DNA from: Cudoniella acicularis
Taxonomy: Eukaryota > Ascomycota > Leotiomycetes > Helotiales > Helotiaceae
Reading direction: 5' to 3'
Assembly: GCA_013054445.1 (NCBI GenBank)
Contig: JAAMPI010000231.1
Span: 1-49,661 of the forward strand
Length of the DNA: 49,661 nucleotides
Within the stretch, counting starts at the first letter, position 1; each line of letters opens with the position of its first letter. Below are positions 9,345-21,027 of the stretch, in pieces. Position numbers and translations under genes: made by a program. The notes below the pieces were generated by a model. It was given only the letters and a program-made list of their open reading frames with translations. It was not told the origin of the DNA and searched no databases.

Positions 9345-12300
9345 TTTCTTGTCGTTTTCTCCTCCTTTTTTCTTAATGTTTGTTCGATAATTCTGAGCTT
9401 GTTTGTAGAAATTAAGTATTGCGGTTGTAAAAAAAAAAAAATTGTGCACGAAAGGAATGATGGGTGAAATTAATGAATCGTTGTGGGCGAGTTAATTTTA
9501 GTGGATATCAGCCCCTTGAACTTATATAGCTAGACTGGGATCTAAATTCTACTAACTTGGAATGTAAATGACTGACGAAATACAAATAACAGTACCTTTC
9601 CCAGATCTACTCATCACTTGTCTATTAACAATCTCAAATCATGCACATTGTGTGGCAGCGGCGCCTGGATTCTTGGAGCGAAATCTTTCCAGAATGCTTC
9701 GACATAAATGACAAGATTTCCTAGAAAACCCTCTATGTCATTGTTTTACGTTTCCATATAACATCCTTCTGAGGGTGAGCTTGGTTCTTTGAATTTCAAG
9801 TTTGTAATTCCGGAACCTCTTGATTCCGGGTTTTAAGCATTTAGAGTCTATAGATCCGGATTTGCAGATACTTCCAAATACTTCGTTCAGGCCTCTGGTT
9901 TCTAGAATTTACTCCTTTAGAATTATTTGCAATTATAATTTCCGCAGGGCGCAGGTGGCCTTCTTGGGGTAACCCACCCCCAGTCGGCGCGTCACGTGCT
10001 TTCATAAAAAAAAGAACACTTCAAAAGTTGCACCACTTTGAGATCAGATAGCTTGAAATGCTTAGACCTTCTGATTCTAGTAAGATTCTAGTATGCACTT
10101 TTCTGTTTCAATTGCACTGATTATTGTTAATTATTTTATTAATTTGAAGTGTTTACGCCCGTTTTGGCTTAGGTGGCAACTTGCGGTGCGTGGGATAGTC
10201 GTAAGATAATAGTAGAGCAGCAGTAATCGTTGTCGGTTTTACCCAAAATCTAACATCCACAGGATCTGTATAGATTATGATTTAATATCTGTACAAATCC
10301 CGAGAGAAATAGGCACCCTCAGCAGTCGTTAAGCGTTGTGAACTCCCATTTTCCATTTCCTATTTCTTCCCCTCCTCCCCCCGAAAGAAAAGAACTAGAA
10401 ATCTAACTCACCCAAGCTAAACATTTCAGCTCCGCTCAAGTATAATTTCTTTCCCACACCTCACAAATCTATATAAAAGCAACAACTCTACAATAACATA
10501 ACAATCATAGCGATTCCGTTCATTTCACCAGAACAAACACAAGGGGGCGAGCTTCCTTCGATTTTACATGCCTGCATGTCAAAGCCTGTCATAAGACCCT
10601 GCGTTTGTTTGACAAGTATCTTAAAAATTTCGATGTAGGTAGGAGCCTCGAAGCTATTTAGACATAAAATGAGCAAATATAAAGTCGCTGCCATTTTCTT
10701 CTCTGCTGTCAAACCCCCCCTTCCTCCCCTCCTCCCATTCCCCGCCTCTTTGCCGTCACACTCTCACACTCACCACCAAACAACCTAACCCCCTCATACT
10801 TTCCCCTTCCCTCCTGCCCCAGCCCCCGTGTGTGAGTAACTCACACCAGCAAAATCATTCTCAATCGACGTCTTAAAGTCCTATATTTTTTCTCAGCCAA
10901 TCCTCTTATTGACCATTCTGAGAAGAAGCGTTTTACGACGAGCGATTTACATCCCACACTTAGCACTCAACTTTCCTTTTATTGTTCTCTTGAATGTACA
11001 AGCCGCTAAAGAAAGTACTTACTATGCTAGACTTCTTAAATTCCATCAAACAAAGTCAATTCGAATCTCGAAATTTTATCCCGTATTACCCATCCCTCAC
11101 AACACATTTAAACCTCACAACACAAAAATTTTTTGGCTTCTAGCAAAGGGGATTAAGAGAAACTTGAAATTTTCCGTGATGGTGCCGGTGCTTTCGGCCT
11201 TTTTCAAGGAAATAGTATGAAGCTTTTGCCTGAGCAATAGTTCATGTTGGTTTTGAGTTGTGCTGAAAGAAAGGATTAGCAATTTTGTTGTTGAGAGGGG
11301 GATTAAGACGTGAAAAGTAGGAGGAAGGGAGTAAGGGGCGTGATGGCAAGAGGGAGTAACAATAGCAATTCCAAAATCTTGATACCCCCCCTTACCTTCT
11401 CTCTTCCACCACCCGGAGATCCCATCTCCACACCACCTTCAGATTTCTCAAACTCAAACACGATAGCAATTCCTGGTCATCAGAAACAACATATGTTTTC
11501 TATGTTCATGTTCGATTTCCTTGTCGAATAGTGCAATGTGTTTCTTTGACCCTTTTTACACCCCACCCCTGCAGGCCTTAACCCCCTCATTGCCTTTCCC
11601 ACTCTCCTTTTCTTTACGAACCTGCATCATTTCTTCTATTCTAAGAGAAATATGCCTGTGAGTTATAACTCCTCACTGTCAAATTTAGAACTAACATCCT
11701 CACCACTAACAAAACTATACCCCGCCTTCCCTGACTCTCCCTCTCCATTTTACTCAAATTACCTCCTTACCACAACCCCATTTCATTGCCCCCTTCCCCT
11801 TCCACCCCTTCCCACCCACTAAGCAATTATTAGCCCGCTCTCCCTAGGCAAAGAAATCCAACATAGCACAAAAGAATACAAACCAGAACCAAAAACAATC
11901 ATGGAGCATAAAATCCAATTCCAACGAAGATCAAGCACTAACCACTGTCAATCAAAAATTCTACAGGAAGATCTGGATTATCATCCGTACCCTCTATCTA
12001 ATCATTCAAGGCAAAAGAAGGAAGATAATCTAAAAGTATTTCAATTTAGATGACAGCAATAATAGAAATCGACAACGTAACAGCACTATAGCGACAAGGA
12101 AAACGACAGCAACACTCCCACAAAATTCCCAAACTCCCACAAAATCACAATCCCAATTTCCTCAACCCCAAGCAGGTTCCCAACTCCCTGGATATTGCAA
12201 CTGGAACCATGAGGGACACCTATTCACCAACCAGCAACAACGCTCCGTGGAAATTTGAGCTTGACTTGAATTCCAAGACTGTCTCTTCAATCACCTGCCT

Positions 12301-13325
12301 GCCTTGAGGGGTATATATAGTATGGTACTATGGGATATTTACCCCACCTCACACCCTCACGCCTTCCTTAGAGTTCCTCTCAAAAATATTTCCCTTATGC
12401 TCGTGTTTGTGTAGAATCCAGAATCAAGAGCCTATAGCGAAAAAGAAGAGCTAAAGATCAAAGGTCAAAGGACTAAGGACACAGGTAGAGTAAAGTGTCC
12501 TTGTTACTTTTCTTTCTATCTTTCCATGCATATTTCCTACCAGCCTCCCCACCGCTGGGAACCCAGCCAGCACCCCGTGATGCCACACAAGAGTGGAGAG
12601 TAAAATCCAAAAGAAATCCGATCCGAAACGTGTATATAACTCCCAAACACCCCATCACCAACAATGGTATAAACCTCAAACCCAAGATTCAGTCCTAAAC
12701 ACCATTCACCAATGGAATACCGCCTAAGAATTCCACCCCGAACTCCAAGTCCCTGAAAGAAAATATCGCCTCCGCCTCGCTTGAAGGAAAACAAGAAAAG
12801 GGTAACGCCTGCAGATGCCATTGATTGAATTTCAAAAACGCCAAATCCATATCCCTTTCCCTACGATGCAGTGTGAGATGCTAAAATAAAACATCCAGCA
12901 CTCTAGAATTGCATTGCTTTTGAAAATGAAGAGAATCGAAGTCAAACTCCTCTCGCACGAGTCGGGTAGAGGAATTACTCCAAATCCCTAATCACCCGAC
13001 TGCTTCTTCTCCTTGCATAGCGGTATTTACCCTTGCTCGATGGAGGGTTAACGAGCGCACTATTGAGTTCACCTCGTCAGCAAAATCCCTTTCTAATTTC
13101 CAAGAAGAAATGGAAAATAAACAGAAAGTCCCTTCATGCCCAAGCAAAGTGACGCGGCCCCCAAGATGCGCACACGCACATCCTAGATGTTTACCCCGGA
13201 AGAAGAACCAAGGGGTTGCAGTAGCCAGACGCAGGGTCCGAGAACGCGGGGATTTGGGGGATCTGTTCGCGATTTCACGGTCGGAAAAAAGAAACCTTCG
13301 AGAGACACAGACAAAAAAAGAGTAC
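9345..13325. other. Gene-free, pyrimidine-rich region
   Basis: I see no supportable gene in about 4 kb. The part from 10330 to 12800 is rich in C/T on the plus strand (runs such as CCCCTTCCC and CACCCCC), as in long fungal 5' regions. Frames are short, mutually overlapping and without domain signals. Minus-strand frames at 12537-12821 and 12992-13339 lie directly downstream of the oxidase gene. I checked them for a missing C-terminal membrane exon and found none. Confidence 0.5.
9521..9528 (-). promoter_or_regulatory. TATA-box candidate for the SAM-like gene
   Basis: On the minus strand this reads TATATAAG, 177 bp upstream of the ATG at 9344. This fits transcription of the small gene at 8928-9344. 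Confidence 0.4.
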
Positions 13326-15295
13326 TCACCCCCAATCATTCAACGGCGGTGTGGTAAAAGCCCCCGTCAAATCCGTCCAGTTCTTCGTATTACCAGCCGC
13401 ATTCCCCGTGATCGGAATCCCAAGCTTAGCACACGTAGCCTTGTGACTCTGCGGGATAACCAGGCCTAGGGCTTGCAGCTGTTCGGGAGCTTCGATGAAT
13501 GTTGCTGTGAGGCCTGCTTCGACGTGCCATTCAATGTGGCAGTGGAAAAGTGCCACGCCCGGGTTGTCGGCTTTGAAACGGAGGATCACGTAGCCACCGC
13601 CGTTGACGAGGACCGTGTCGCGACGCATCGGGGTTGCAGGCGGGACGACGTTTGTGGGCGGAGTGAGGAGCGTATCATCTGCCGTAGGATCAGAGCGTGC
13701 TATGACTTGGAATTGGTGAGAGTGCAAGTGGAAGGGATGGGGTCCGTTGTCGGTGTTAGACAGGGTTATTTCAACGATAGCATTATACGGCAGTACGAAG
13801 GCATTGGAGTTGACGCCATAAATAACCGGGTTGGATACTTGGTCTGCCGGGGCCGAGAGTGCGGTGTAGAGGCTGGGGACTTTCTGCGGAATGTAAGTGA
13901 CATTGTTAAAGATGGCCCGATTTTGGTTCGCCTCGTTGGAGGTGAACCCCATTGTGAGCGAGATTCTATTGGAGTTTAGCAGGTTTAAGATTAGAAGAGG
14001 TAAAGAAGAAGCTTACGGGTGGGTGACGGGGCCCAGAGGACCTTCCTGGTCGTACGGTGTGAAGACCTTATCGTTTAAGGCGCTGTCTAGATATTGGAAA
14101 CTCGGTGCTACGGGTAGTGGTTTGGCAGAATCATAAACGAGCCATGCGGTCGCCTGGAAACCGTCAACTTTGCAATATCAGAAGGGTCGGTAGGCTTACA
14201 TTATTGTTCAAGTTCGGTGGGGTTACACTTGGATCGAACATAGAGAGGTCCATAGAAGTGGTAATGGCGAAATTCTGATTGGCATTCGGCTTTGCCTGAA
14301 CGATAACGCTGTACCGCTGAGCAGTCGCGAGGAAAACCTGGGAGACCTTTCGTGGAGTCGTGTAGACACCGTCAATCCCAACTACCGTTAATTCATGCTG
14401 ATCGAATTGGACATATATACCAGCAAATGCTGCCATGTTAATAATATGAAATAGATACGTTCCATTCGGCTTGATTGGGAATTTAACGTTTTGTGCCTCG
14501 TTAATGAGGGTTGCGTTTGGGACTGGCTCCGATCCCCCGTGTATCTCATTATTGAGAGGCGATTCGAAGAAGTCAATAAGATATGGAGCTTGAGTATGAT
14601 ACCAATCTGTGACTGTAAAAGTAACCTACCACTATTTAGCAGATGAGCTCGTCCATCCTGGGAGAGCAAAGTTACCTCTTCCTCGTAGAGACCCAAAAAT
14701 GGCGACCGCGGGTCATGGACAATGATTGGTCCCCGAAGACCGTCTATGTGAGTGTTAGAAATTAATTTTGAATGAAATTTCAGGACGTACCGATGTATTG
14801 CCCTCCAACGTGAGCGTGATACCAATATGTACCAGTCTGGTTTATCTAGAATGAAATTCAGCACGTGACCGATCAAGTGGCAGTTGAAACTGCGTTCAGT
14901 AGGTGAACCGTACGACAAAGTCATATTGGAAAGCTATGGTGCGGTTAGTGAGATCATTTAAGTTTGATGGACTTATACATACATGACCCTGGAGCAATAG
15001 GGCATTGGGTGGCTTGAGCAGGGCCATCCATTTGATTAGAGCCAGTCTGAAATATTCCATGAAAATGGATGGTTGTAGTCTCATTCCCCAAATTGTTAAC
15101 AATGTTGACAATTACTCGATCGCCAACATTGACATCAATCTGTGGGCAAGGCCATTTCCCATTTATTCCGACGGCTACACGTGGGAATCCGTCAGGTGAG
15201 ACTGGAACCCAGTCGATATCCCAATTGTAGGTCAGAGTCGCACATAACGCCGAAACAACTCCTTGAAGGAGGAGAAAAAGCTTGAAACCAAACAT
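13326..15295 (-). CDS. FET3/Abr1-type multicopper oxidase
   Basis: Seven exons (minus): 14983-15295, 14914-14933, 14791-14845, 14676-14743, 14200-14625, 14017-14153 and 13326-13965. They join in frame to 552 residues. An N-terminal signal peptide (about 1-19) is followed by three cupredoxin domains. Copper sites: HFHG 77-80, WYHAH 119-123, HPFHLHSH 416-423 and HCHIEWH 481-487, with Leu492 as the likely type-1 axial position. The sequence follows the ferroxidase branch (INGKWPCPQIDVNVGDRV, GLRGPIIVHDP, HELTVVGIDGVYT, RFKADNPGV). A glutamate in SEPVP (185) sits where yeast Fet3 has its iron-binding Glu. It probably oxidises Fe(II) or phenolic/pigment precursors outside the cell. Unlike Fet3 it has no visible C-terminal membrane anchor, so it may be secreted. 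No FTR1 iron-permease gene lies in the window. Confidence 0.9.
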
Positions 15296-15381
15296 AATGA
15301 ATTGGGTTGAACTTGACCAAACGAATGGCTAGACAAAGTTCTGGTGTTGTTGAAAGAATTCGAACAATGACGGAAACGGAA

Positions 15382-15389
15382 TACTTATA
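15382..15389 (-). promoter_or_regulatory. TATA-box candidate for the multicopper oxidase
   Basis: The minus strand reads TATAAGTA 87 bp upstream of the oxidase start at 15295. Position and orientation fit a core promoter with a short leader. Confidence 0.5.
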
Positions 15390-18300
15390 GGTTTCTTTGA
15401 AAGCTCAATAAAGGTTCGTTTGCCGATGCATTCATTCACGCCCTTGAAGAAAAGTGCGCATTAGGTTTAACTCAAAATAGAAAAATTCACAGAACAGAGT
15501 CCACATGACACTCGAGGCCTCCTGGAATCTGCCAATCCGAGCCCAAGGATATTGGAATAGTAAGCTTCATCAGGTAGAAAGCCATACGCTCCTACCCGTG
15601 GACACAGTTGGAAGTAACGCAGCGATCGGTGTAGCCTATTCCACATGGGACGGTAGACTGCAACACAGGGCAGGGATAATACCACGAAGGTTGGCTGAGG
15701 CTTGTCAACCAGCCAGTAGAGATGACCCGAGCGTACCGGCCTCGTTTCCACTATTTATTGACAGCTAGGAACAGGGAACGCTTCTGCAACAAGTTGCAAT
15801 GAGAGCATTGACTGGACTCATGGGTGGTTTATCCAACTTTTTGTCCGTAGGAATGGATTCAGTGCAGATACAAAAGGCTTACCTGAACGATAAAGCAAAG
15901 ATCAACTCCACGCGGTGGTGACGCATCCCCATTGGCATGGATTCAGACCTGCAAGCCATGCGGCACAGGTCTTCTTGCTGTCAGCTTGCGGTGGCCAGGC
16001 CAAGAGAAGAATTGTCGTCCGATGTGAGGTTGTCGTCAAGGGCGCCACGTCAGGTAAGGATTTGGCCCTCGCAAAAATGGCGTTGAGATGAGATGCGCAC
16101 CAAAGTCAATCCCAGGCGTTAGGAAAGACCTTTCTAGTTTAGCTGCGAATCAAGCTTGGAGTTGTAGATAAAGCTTGAATTCTGACAGAGCCTCTAGTGT
16201 GCATGACGGCCAATGCTTGTTCTGGGTGAGGCTGATGGGTGAGCATTGACCAAAATTCCCTGCTACAGATCAAATTGTTTCGAGTAACGAAAGCGGGATT
16301 ATCAAACACTCAAGTCGGGATAGGGGTACGGCCTCCGTTGAATCCTACGCCCACCGAAAATAGCGACGCAGAACCAATAAAACAATAAACCAACACTAGG
16401 TTCTGCTCAATGCTCACTAAGCATAGACAGTGTGGAGAGCAAATCGCCTCTGGAGCGGGGAGTGGGTCAATAATGGTGCGCCAGGGCTGAGGTGTTGAGA
16501 GAGTCCTGATTGAGGCTTCTGGCCGAGATAGCGACGAGAAACGTGCATGACTAGTTTGAGATGATCGAGACTGAGAGCCCACACTTGACAAGGCCAAACG
16601 CTGCAATTGATCTTCAAAAATAACCTTATTCTTGCGCCTAGTAGACAGAAACGGAGAACTATCGGGACGCTAGAAGATTGCAAAACAAAATCTTTCCGAA
16701 AAAACATAACGGCTTATTTGGTGCCACGAAAAATGATTTTGCGTCAAAAATTTGAATGCAGGTCTCACAGCGGCGCACACGGGTCCCACACTTCGTATTG
16801 TTCTGACGTTACTACAGCTCAGCAGTGACTTTCATCCATTTCCGAGTGCTTGGACAAGAGTCGCCGCATAATCTAGTAGCCTGGTAAAGTTACAGCCACC
16901 AGAACCATGGAGGGCAAAATATGGATCGTAACACGTGGAAATATATGGCGCGTACTACACACCTCTCCCAAAGGCTCGGGTGGTGGGCAGCTCTCTCGCA
17001 TGATTGGGCAAGGATTCCAATCGCGACACGGCTCATTGAGCAGATTTTTACAGGGCTTACAGGGCCCTCCGAGTCCTGGTCTGGGAAGAGGCGTCTGAGC
17101 CTTGACATCTTGAAAGGCCTGAAGTACAAATCTCAACTTCAGGACAGGATCGGATGTCGCGGATGTCGCCTGAACCGGAGCTGTTATCGTGTGACGCGCG
17201 TGGCCGCATCCTTTGCAATCTGAGAGCGTTGAATGGTTTGAAGGACGAGTGAGATTCTGGCGAAATGAACACGAGCACTGACGACTCTGACACTGTGTGC
17301 GGGTTCGTAAATCTTTGTGGTGACTTGGAAGTTGTGTAAAGGGTAACTCTGGTGGGCTGTGCGGTGCGACGCCGCACGGCGCCCTCATTGCTGATCAAAA
17401 TTTGCCTGATTCTGAATCTTGCACCGGAAACGGCATCTTACGCAGTCTCAGTGCGTGCGACGGGTGGGCTGCTGGTGCCCTGAGTGGGGCCCTGACCAGT
17501 GACCTTCAATCATGATGGGAGCGAGCGCTGCGTCGCTGAAAGCCTGGCAGTCGAAAGTCGCCAACATGGCAGCTGAGGTGTGCGCGACAGGTGTTGCTCC
17601 AAAGTTTGAGCTTTGAAAACGATGGAAATGGAAAAAAGAGAGTTGGCCTCGAAAAGAGTCGTTGGAAGTGCATCTCGAGAGCAGGTCGTTGAATTTAAGC
17701 TCGTTCTCGTCCCGAAGAGCTGGATTGAGAGCTTTTCCCCACATTATCTTATCAATCAGATCTGATTCACTTTAGCGTCGATCTGGTCTTGGCTCGTTCC
17801 TTTTGCTCCATGGGGCATCCATCCTCCTAGCCTCGGACCCGCTTGGCTTGCGATCGTCCGAACAGCTCGGGCTCGGCTCAGCAGCACCCCCAACTCAGCA
17901 TTGTCTGGTCACTGTTGTTTGTCAGGCAGGATCAGACGAAGTACACCGCTCAACGCCCGAAGTCTCACCGCAGACTGGAACAATTTGTGGAAGTGGAGGG
18001 TTGATTTTCATCGTGTGCTGCCTGTGCTTGTGCCTCACTGTCCTCGCTGTGTAGTCAGCCGTCTCGTGGCTGGAGTCACTGGATGTGTGGCCGAGGTAAA
18101 ACCCGCAAAAATCCCGTCATTATGAGCAGTTGGTACTTTCGGAAAGACACTATCCGGAGACTCCGTTCGTTTGGCGGTCGTGGACTCGAGGACCCAAATG
18201 GGCCTACCTTGCTGACTCTCTGGAGCAGAGTTGTTGTCGAAGAGGTGGTAGGTCGTCAATTCTTTTTGTGCGAAGTGATAGTCCACAAGAGATGTATATA

Positions 18301-20020
18301 AGGTCGGATTCTAGTAAGTATAGGTAGCTCTGTGACGCGTAAGCATTGTCGCATTTCCAGAAGTAAAGTCCAACCATCTTTGACGGGAATGCTGCTATTC
18401 GTCTCAGATCTTTTGCACGTCTTGGCCAAAACCGAGGCGACGTCCAAAAACATTGACGGAGTCCTTCGAGCTTTCTATAGGTGGATCTAAGCCACTTGGC
18501 ACCAAAAGCGAGTAGTTTTGCTCTAAGCTCGCCACGGATGAGGCCAACCACAATTAAGCAACGACAGATTTCTGCAGCAATCTCGTACGCCGAGAAACCA
18601 ACTAGGCTGCCGAAAAAACGACCGCGAGGACTCCCTTTGCGATAGAGCTCCATTCTCAGAGTGTTGGTTCGGAGGCTCCAATAGGTATCTTCTTTCCAAA
18701 ATTGGATCTCCTGGCTTGATGTTTGGTCCCAGAATATGCCCCGCACGTCATGAAGTTGCAGGTAGCAGCCCGTCTTTCGTTTTGATTGACCAGTCCAATG
18801 AAGAGCATCCTATTATAACGAGCATGTTGAATGGGCATTCGCCAAGAGCGGCTGAAAGAGTGTCTTATCGATTTAAGAGCCAGCCGTGTCCTACGTTGCG
18901 CTAGAAGCTGTCAGAGAATGATTGCAGCTCAGAATAGCTATGATCAACACAACTTTCATGAGGGATTGTCTGCAGATCTGCGCTTCTTGCATCGGAGGGT
19001 CGAAAATGGGTGGGCACTGGTTCGGGCAAAACATGCAGCTTTGGTGGCTGGCTGGCTGGCTGCAAGTAGCGTAGCGTATCACAGCGTATGCGCACCGTAG
19101 GTGTCAGAACGGAGATCATTACTGTGATGGCGGAACAACCCGTGGGCAGAGTTTGCGTGGTCTTGTGGATGATGAAGTGATGGTTGATTGTGGTGAAATC
19201 GCGTCTGGTTTCGTCGCGTGTTTTGTGCTTGGCGCATGCGAAACACCAAACCATTTTCCTCCCGAGGTCGTGAAAACGACCTCGCAAACCAATGCTCCCC
19301 AACCCACAACTCCTATTCATCATTTCGTCCCCCATCAAGGCACATAATCTATGTGCAATGCCATGTGCTCTTCACTCACGTTCTCGTGTCAATGGTCTGT
19401 CCACTAGTGCCAGCAACCCTGGCGCGAGAAGCGCCACGAAGTCACGCCCACAGCAGACAGTCAACCTCATTAGAGAGATCAATTATCAGACGCGGAATCA
19501 CCAATTTTCGCCAAAATGGTGGAGTATACTCTCTGGCTCGACTTGTTGTTGCGTTGTTTTTCTTTCAAATCACCGTTTTTCCGATCCCACGCGTCTCCTT
19601 CCGATTTTCTTTCATCGTTGTGCTTCCCGCATTGTTTCATTGAATAACAAAGCCATTCATGAATTTCAGAGCTATGCTGAATGCCCAAGCTCCCGACGCG
19701 TCGCCAAGAGGCAGGTAGAGACTTGCTTTCGATGAAAGTTTCAATTCTCTGTATCCGATATGCTGTATCAATTTTTACTGGTTATTCCGGGTTTTGATAT
19801 GGCGAGAGTCTCTCATATTAGTATATAAATCATTTCAAGCTCACGTCTTTAGTGAGGCATACTGCTCATTCTTTTCATGCCGGATCCGGCCACAATCTTT
19901 GTCTTCAGCAAAGGATGACCTTGGGGACCATGAGTCCTTTATATCAAGATTTACACAAAGCTGCGGTACCGCTTTCTCGGAAAACAGCGTCGAAATTTTG
20001 AAATTTCGAGAGCAGTTGTC
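15390..20020. other. 4.6-kb gene-free region of balanced composition
   Basis: This is not AT-rich, yet no frame shows a domain, signal peptide or consistent codon pattern. The longest frames (16873-17388, 17448-17744 and 18204-18746, all minus) overlap equally long frames on other strands and match nothing I know. It could hold a non-coding transcript, long regulatory DNA for the oxidase, or old coding DNA worn beyond recognition. Sequence alone does not decide. Confidence 0.4.
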
Positions 20021-20023
20021 GCT

Positions 20024-20683
20024 ATGACCTTAAATCATGATTTGCCTGGGGCAGACTATCCAGCAAGTCAGCCCTCCGAAAAATCAACACCCCAGAACGA
20101 ACCACCCGAATTGGAATTAGAAACATTACGCCAGCAATTTCAAGACTCTGAGCTCCAAGCAGATGAACTCTGAAGCCAGATTGATGCGTTACGTCGACAA
20201 TCGGGAAAGTTGCAGGGCTCAAGAGATGAGCTGCTACTACAATTAACAGCACTAGGCGACGAGTTGAATTCAACAACGGCACAAAATCAACGAGTTCGAG
20301 AAGAGGCCGCAGAATTGGCTGCGCGAATCAACAATGCAGTTTTGCCAGAAGATATAATACAACAGTGAGATGACGCCTTATTGCGAATTGCCCAACTAGA
20401 GGCCTAAGTCACACAAGTAAAAGGAGATCGTGACCAGCGTAGCGCCGAGAGACTTGTCGAATTAAGAAAGGCTGAAGCCATAGCTGCTCAACAAACTGCT
20501 CGAAGCAATGAGCCTGAAAGAGAGCGAGAAAATCTTCGGGAGCAACTGGTAGACCGAGCTCCGGCTGGCGACGTGAATCAAATCATAGCGCTTCAGCAAG
20601 CCCTACGCCAAGAGACTGCTCAACGGAAACTGCTCGAAGCAAGAGAACAGACTGTGACTCGATATTTCAATTATTTCCTTTGA
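20024..20683 (+). pseudogene. Coiled-coil protein pseudogene
   Basis: From the ATG at 20024 one frame stays coding-like for 219 codons but is cut by TGA at 20171, TAA at 20405 and TGA at 20366. It ends with TGA at 20681. Between the stops it reads as a continuous Leu/Glu/Gln/Arg heptad protein, for example ELETLRQQFQDSELQADEL, SRDELLLQLTALGDELNS and ERENLREQLVDRA. Each internal stop is one C-to-T change from a natural codon (CGA, CGA, CAA). An intron-like segment follows at 20743-20798 (GTAAGT donor, GCTAAC branch, TTTTAG acceptor), so the original gene ran further. Family unknown. It may be a relative of the coiled-coil gene next door on the other strand, but I could not align the two. Confidence 0.7.
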
Positions 20684-21027
20684 GTTCTCAGAATGCATAC
20701 TTCTTATGACAAATCACCCTTTTCTAGTGGGGAAAAATTTAGTAAGTTGGTATTCCTCTGACAGTTCAAGGCTAACTTAACGTGCGAAATACTTTTAGGT
20801 ATATAATTACCCGGAGAACAATCCGAAGACTTGAGTACACCCAACACGCGTTACTACTTCAAAAGTCCTCAAAGCAATTAGGCTTATTACTCTACATCAC
20901 TTGAGGCAATTATGATTATTGTGTTTTGCCACCTGAAAATACCAAAGATTGTATCTAGCTAAAATTATCTACGTGGCGGACACGGATTATCTACACTTTT
21001 CACCCCCGATAGTCTATCCTCTACTAA
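20684..21027. other. Spacer with remnant intron of the coiled-coil pseudogene
   Basis: The segment holds the intron-like block 20743-20798 and then AT-rich sequence with no open frame. It separates the plus-strand pseudogene from the 3' end of the bHLH gene. Confidence 0.45.

Noticed and set aside
10909..11220. 103-codon plus-strand frame in the pyrimidine-rich region
   Set aside because: Non-ATG start, biased composition and no domain signal.
12992..13339. Frame that could splice from the oxidase NDWG end (acceptor CTCTCGAAG) as an extra exon
   Set aside because: Phase is compatible, but the product is Arg-rich with no membrane helix and no similarity to FET3-type tails.
13473..13979. Plus-strand 168-codon frame
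   Set aside because: It is the antisense shadow of the last oxidase exon.
16873..17398. Cys-rich minus-strand frame with CKGCGHARHTITAP, suggestive of a zinc-binding protein
   Set aside because: Overlapped by equally long frames on both strands. Cysteine spacing fits no known finger, and no start context or splice support was found.
17690..17730. GTTGAATTTAAGC, reminiscent of an rRNA segment
   Set aside because: No further rRNA-like sequence on either side; a short chance match.
18204..18746. 180-codon minus-strand frame
   Set aside because: Starts at a non-ATG codon, has no domain signal, and lies in a region where long chance frames occur on both strands.
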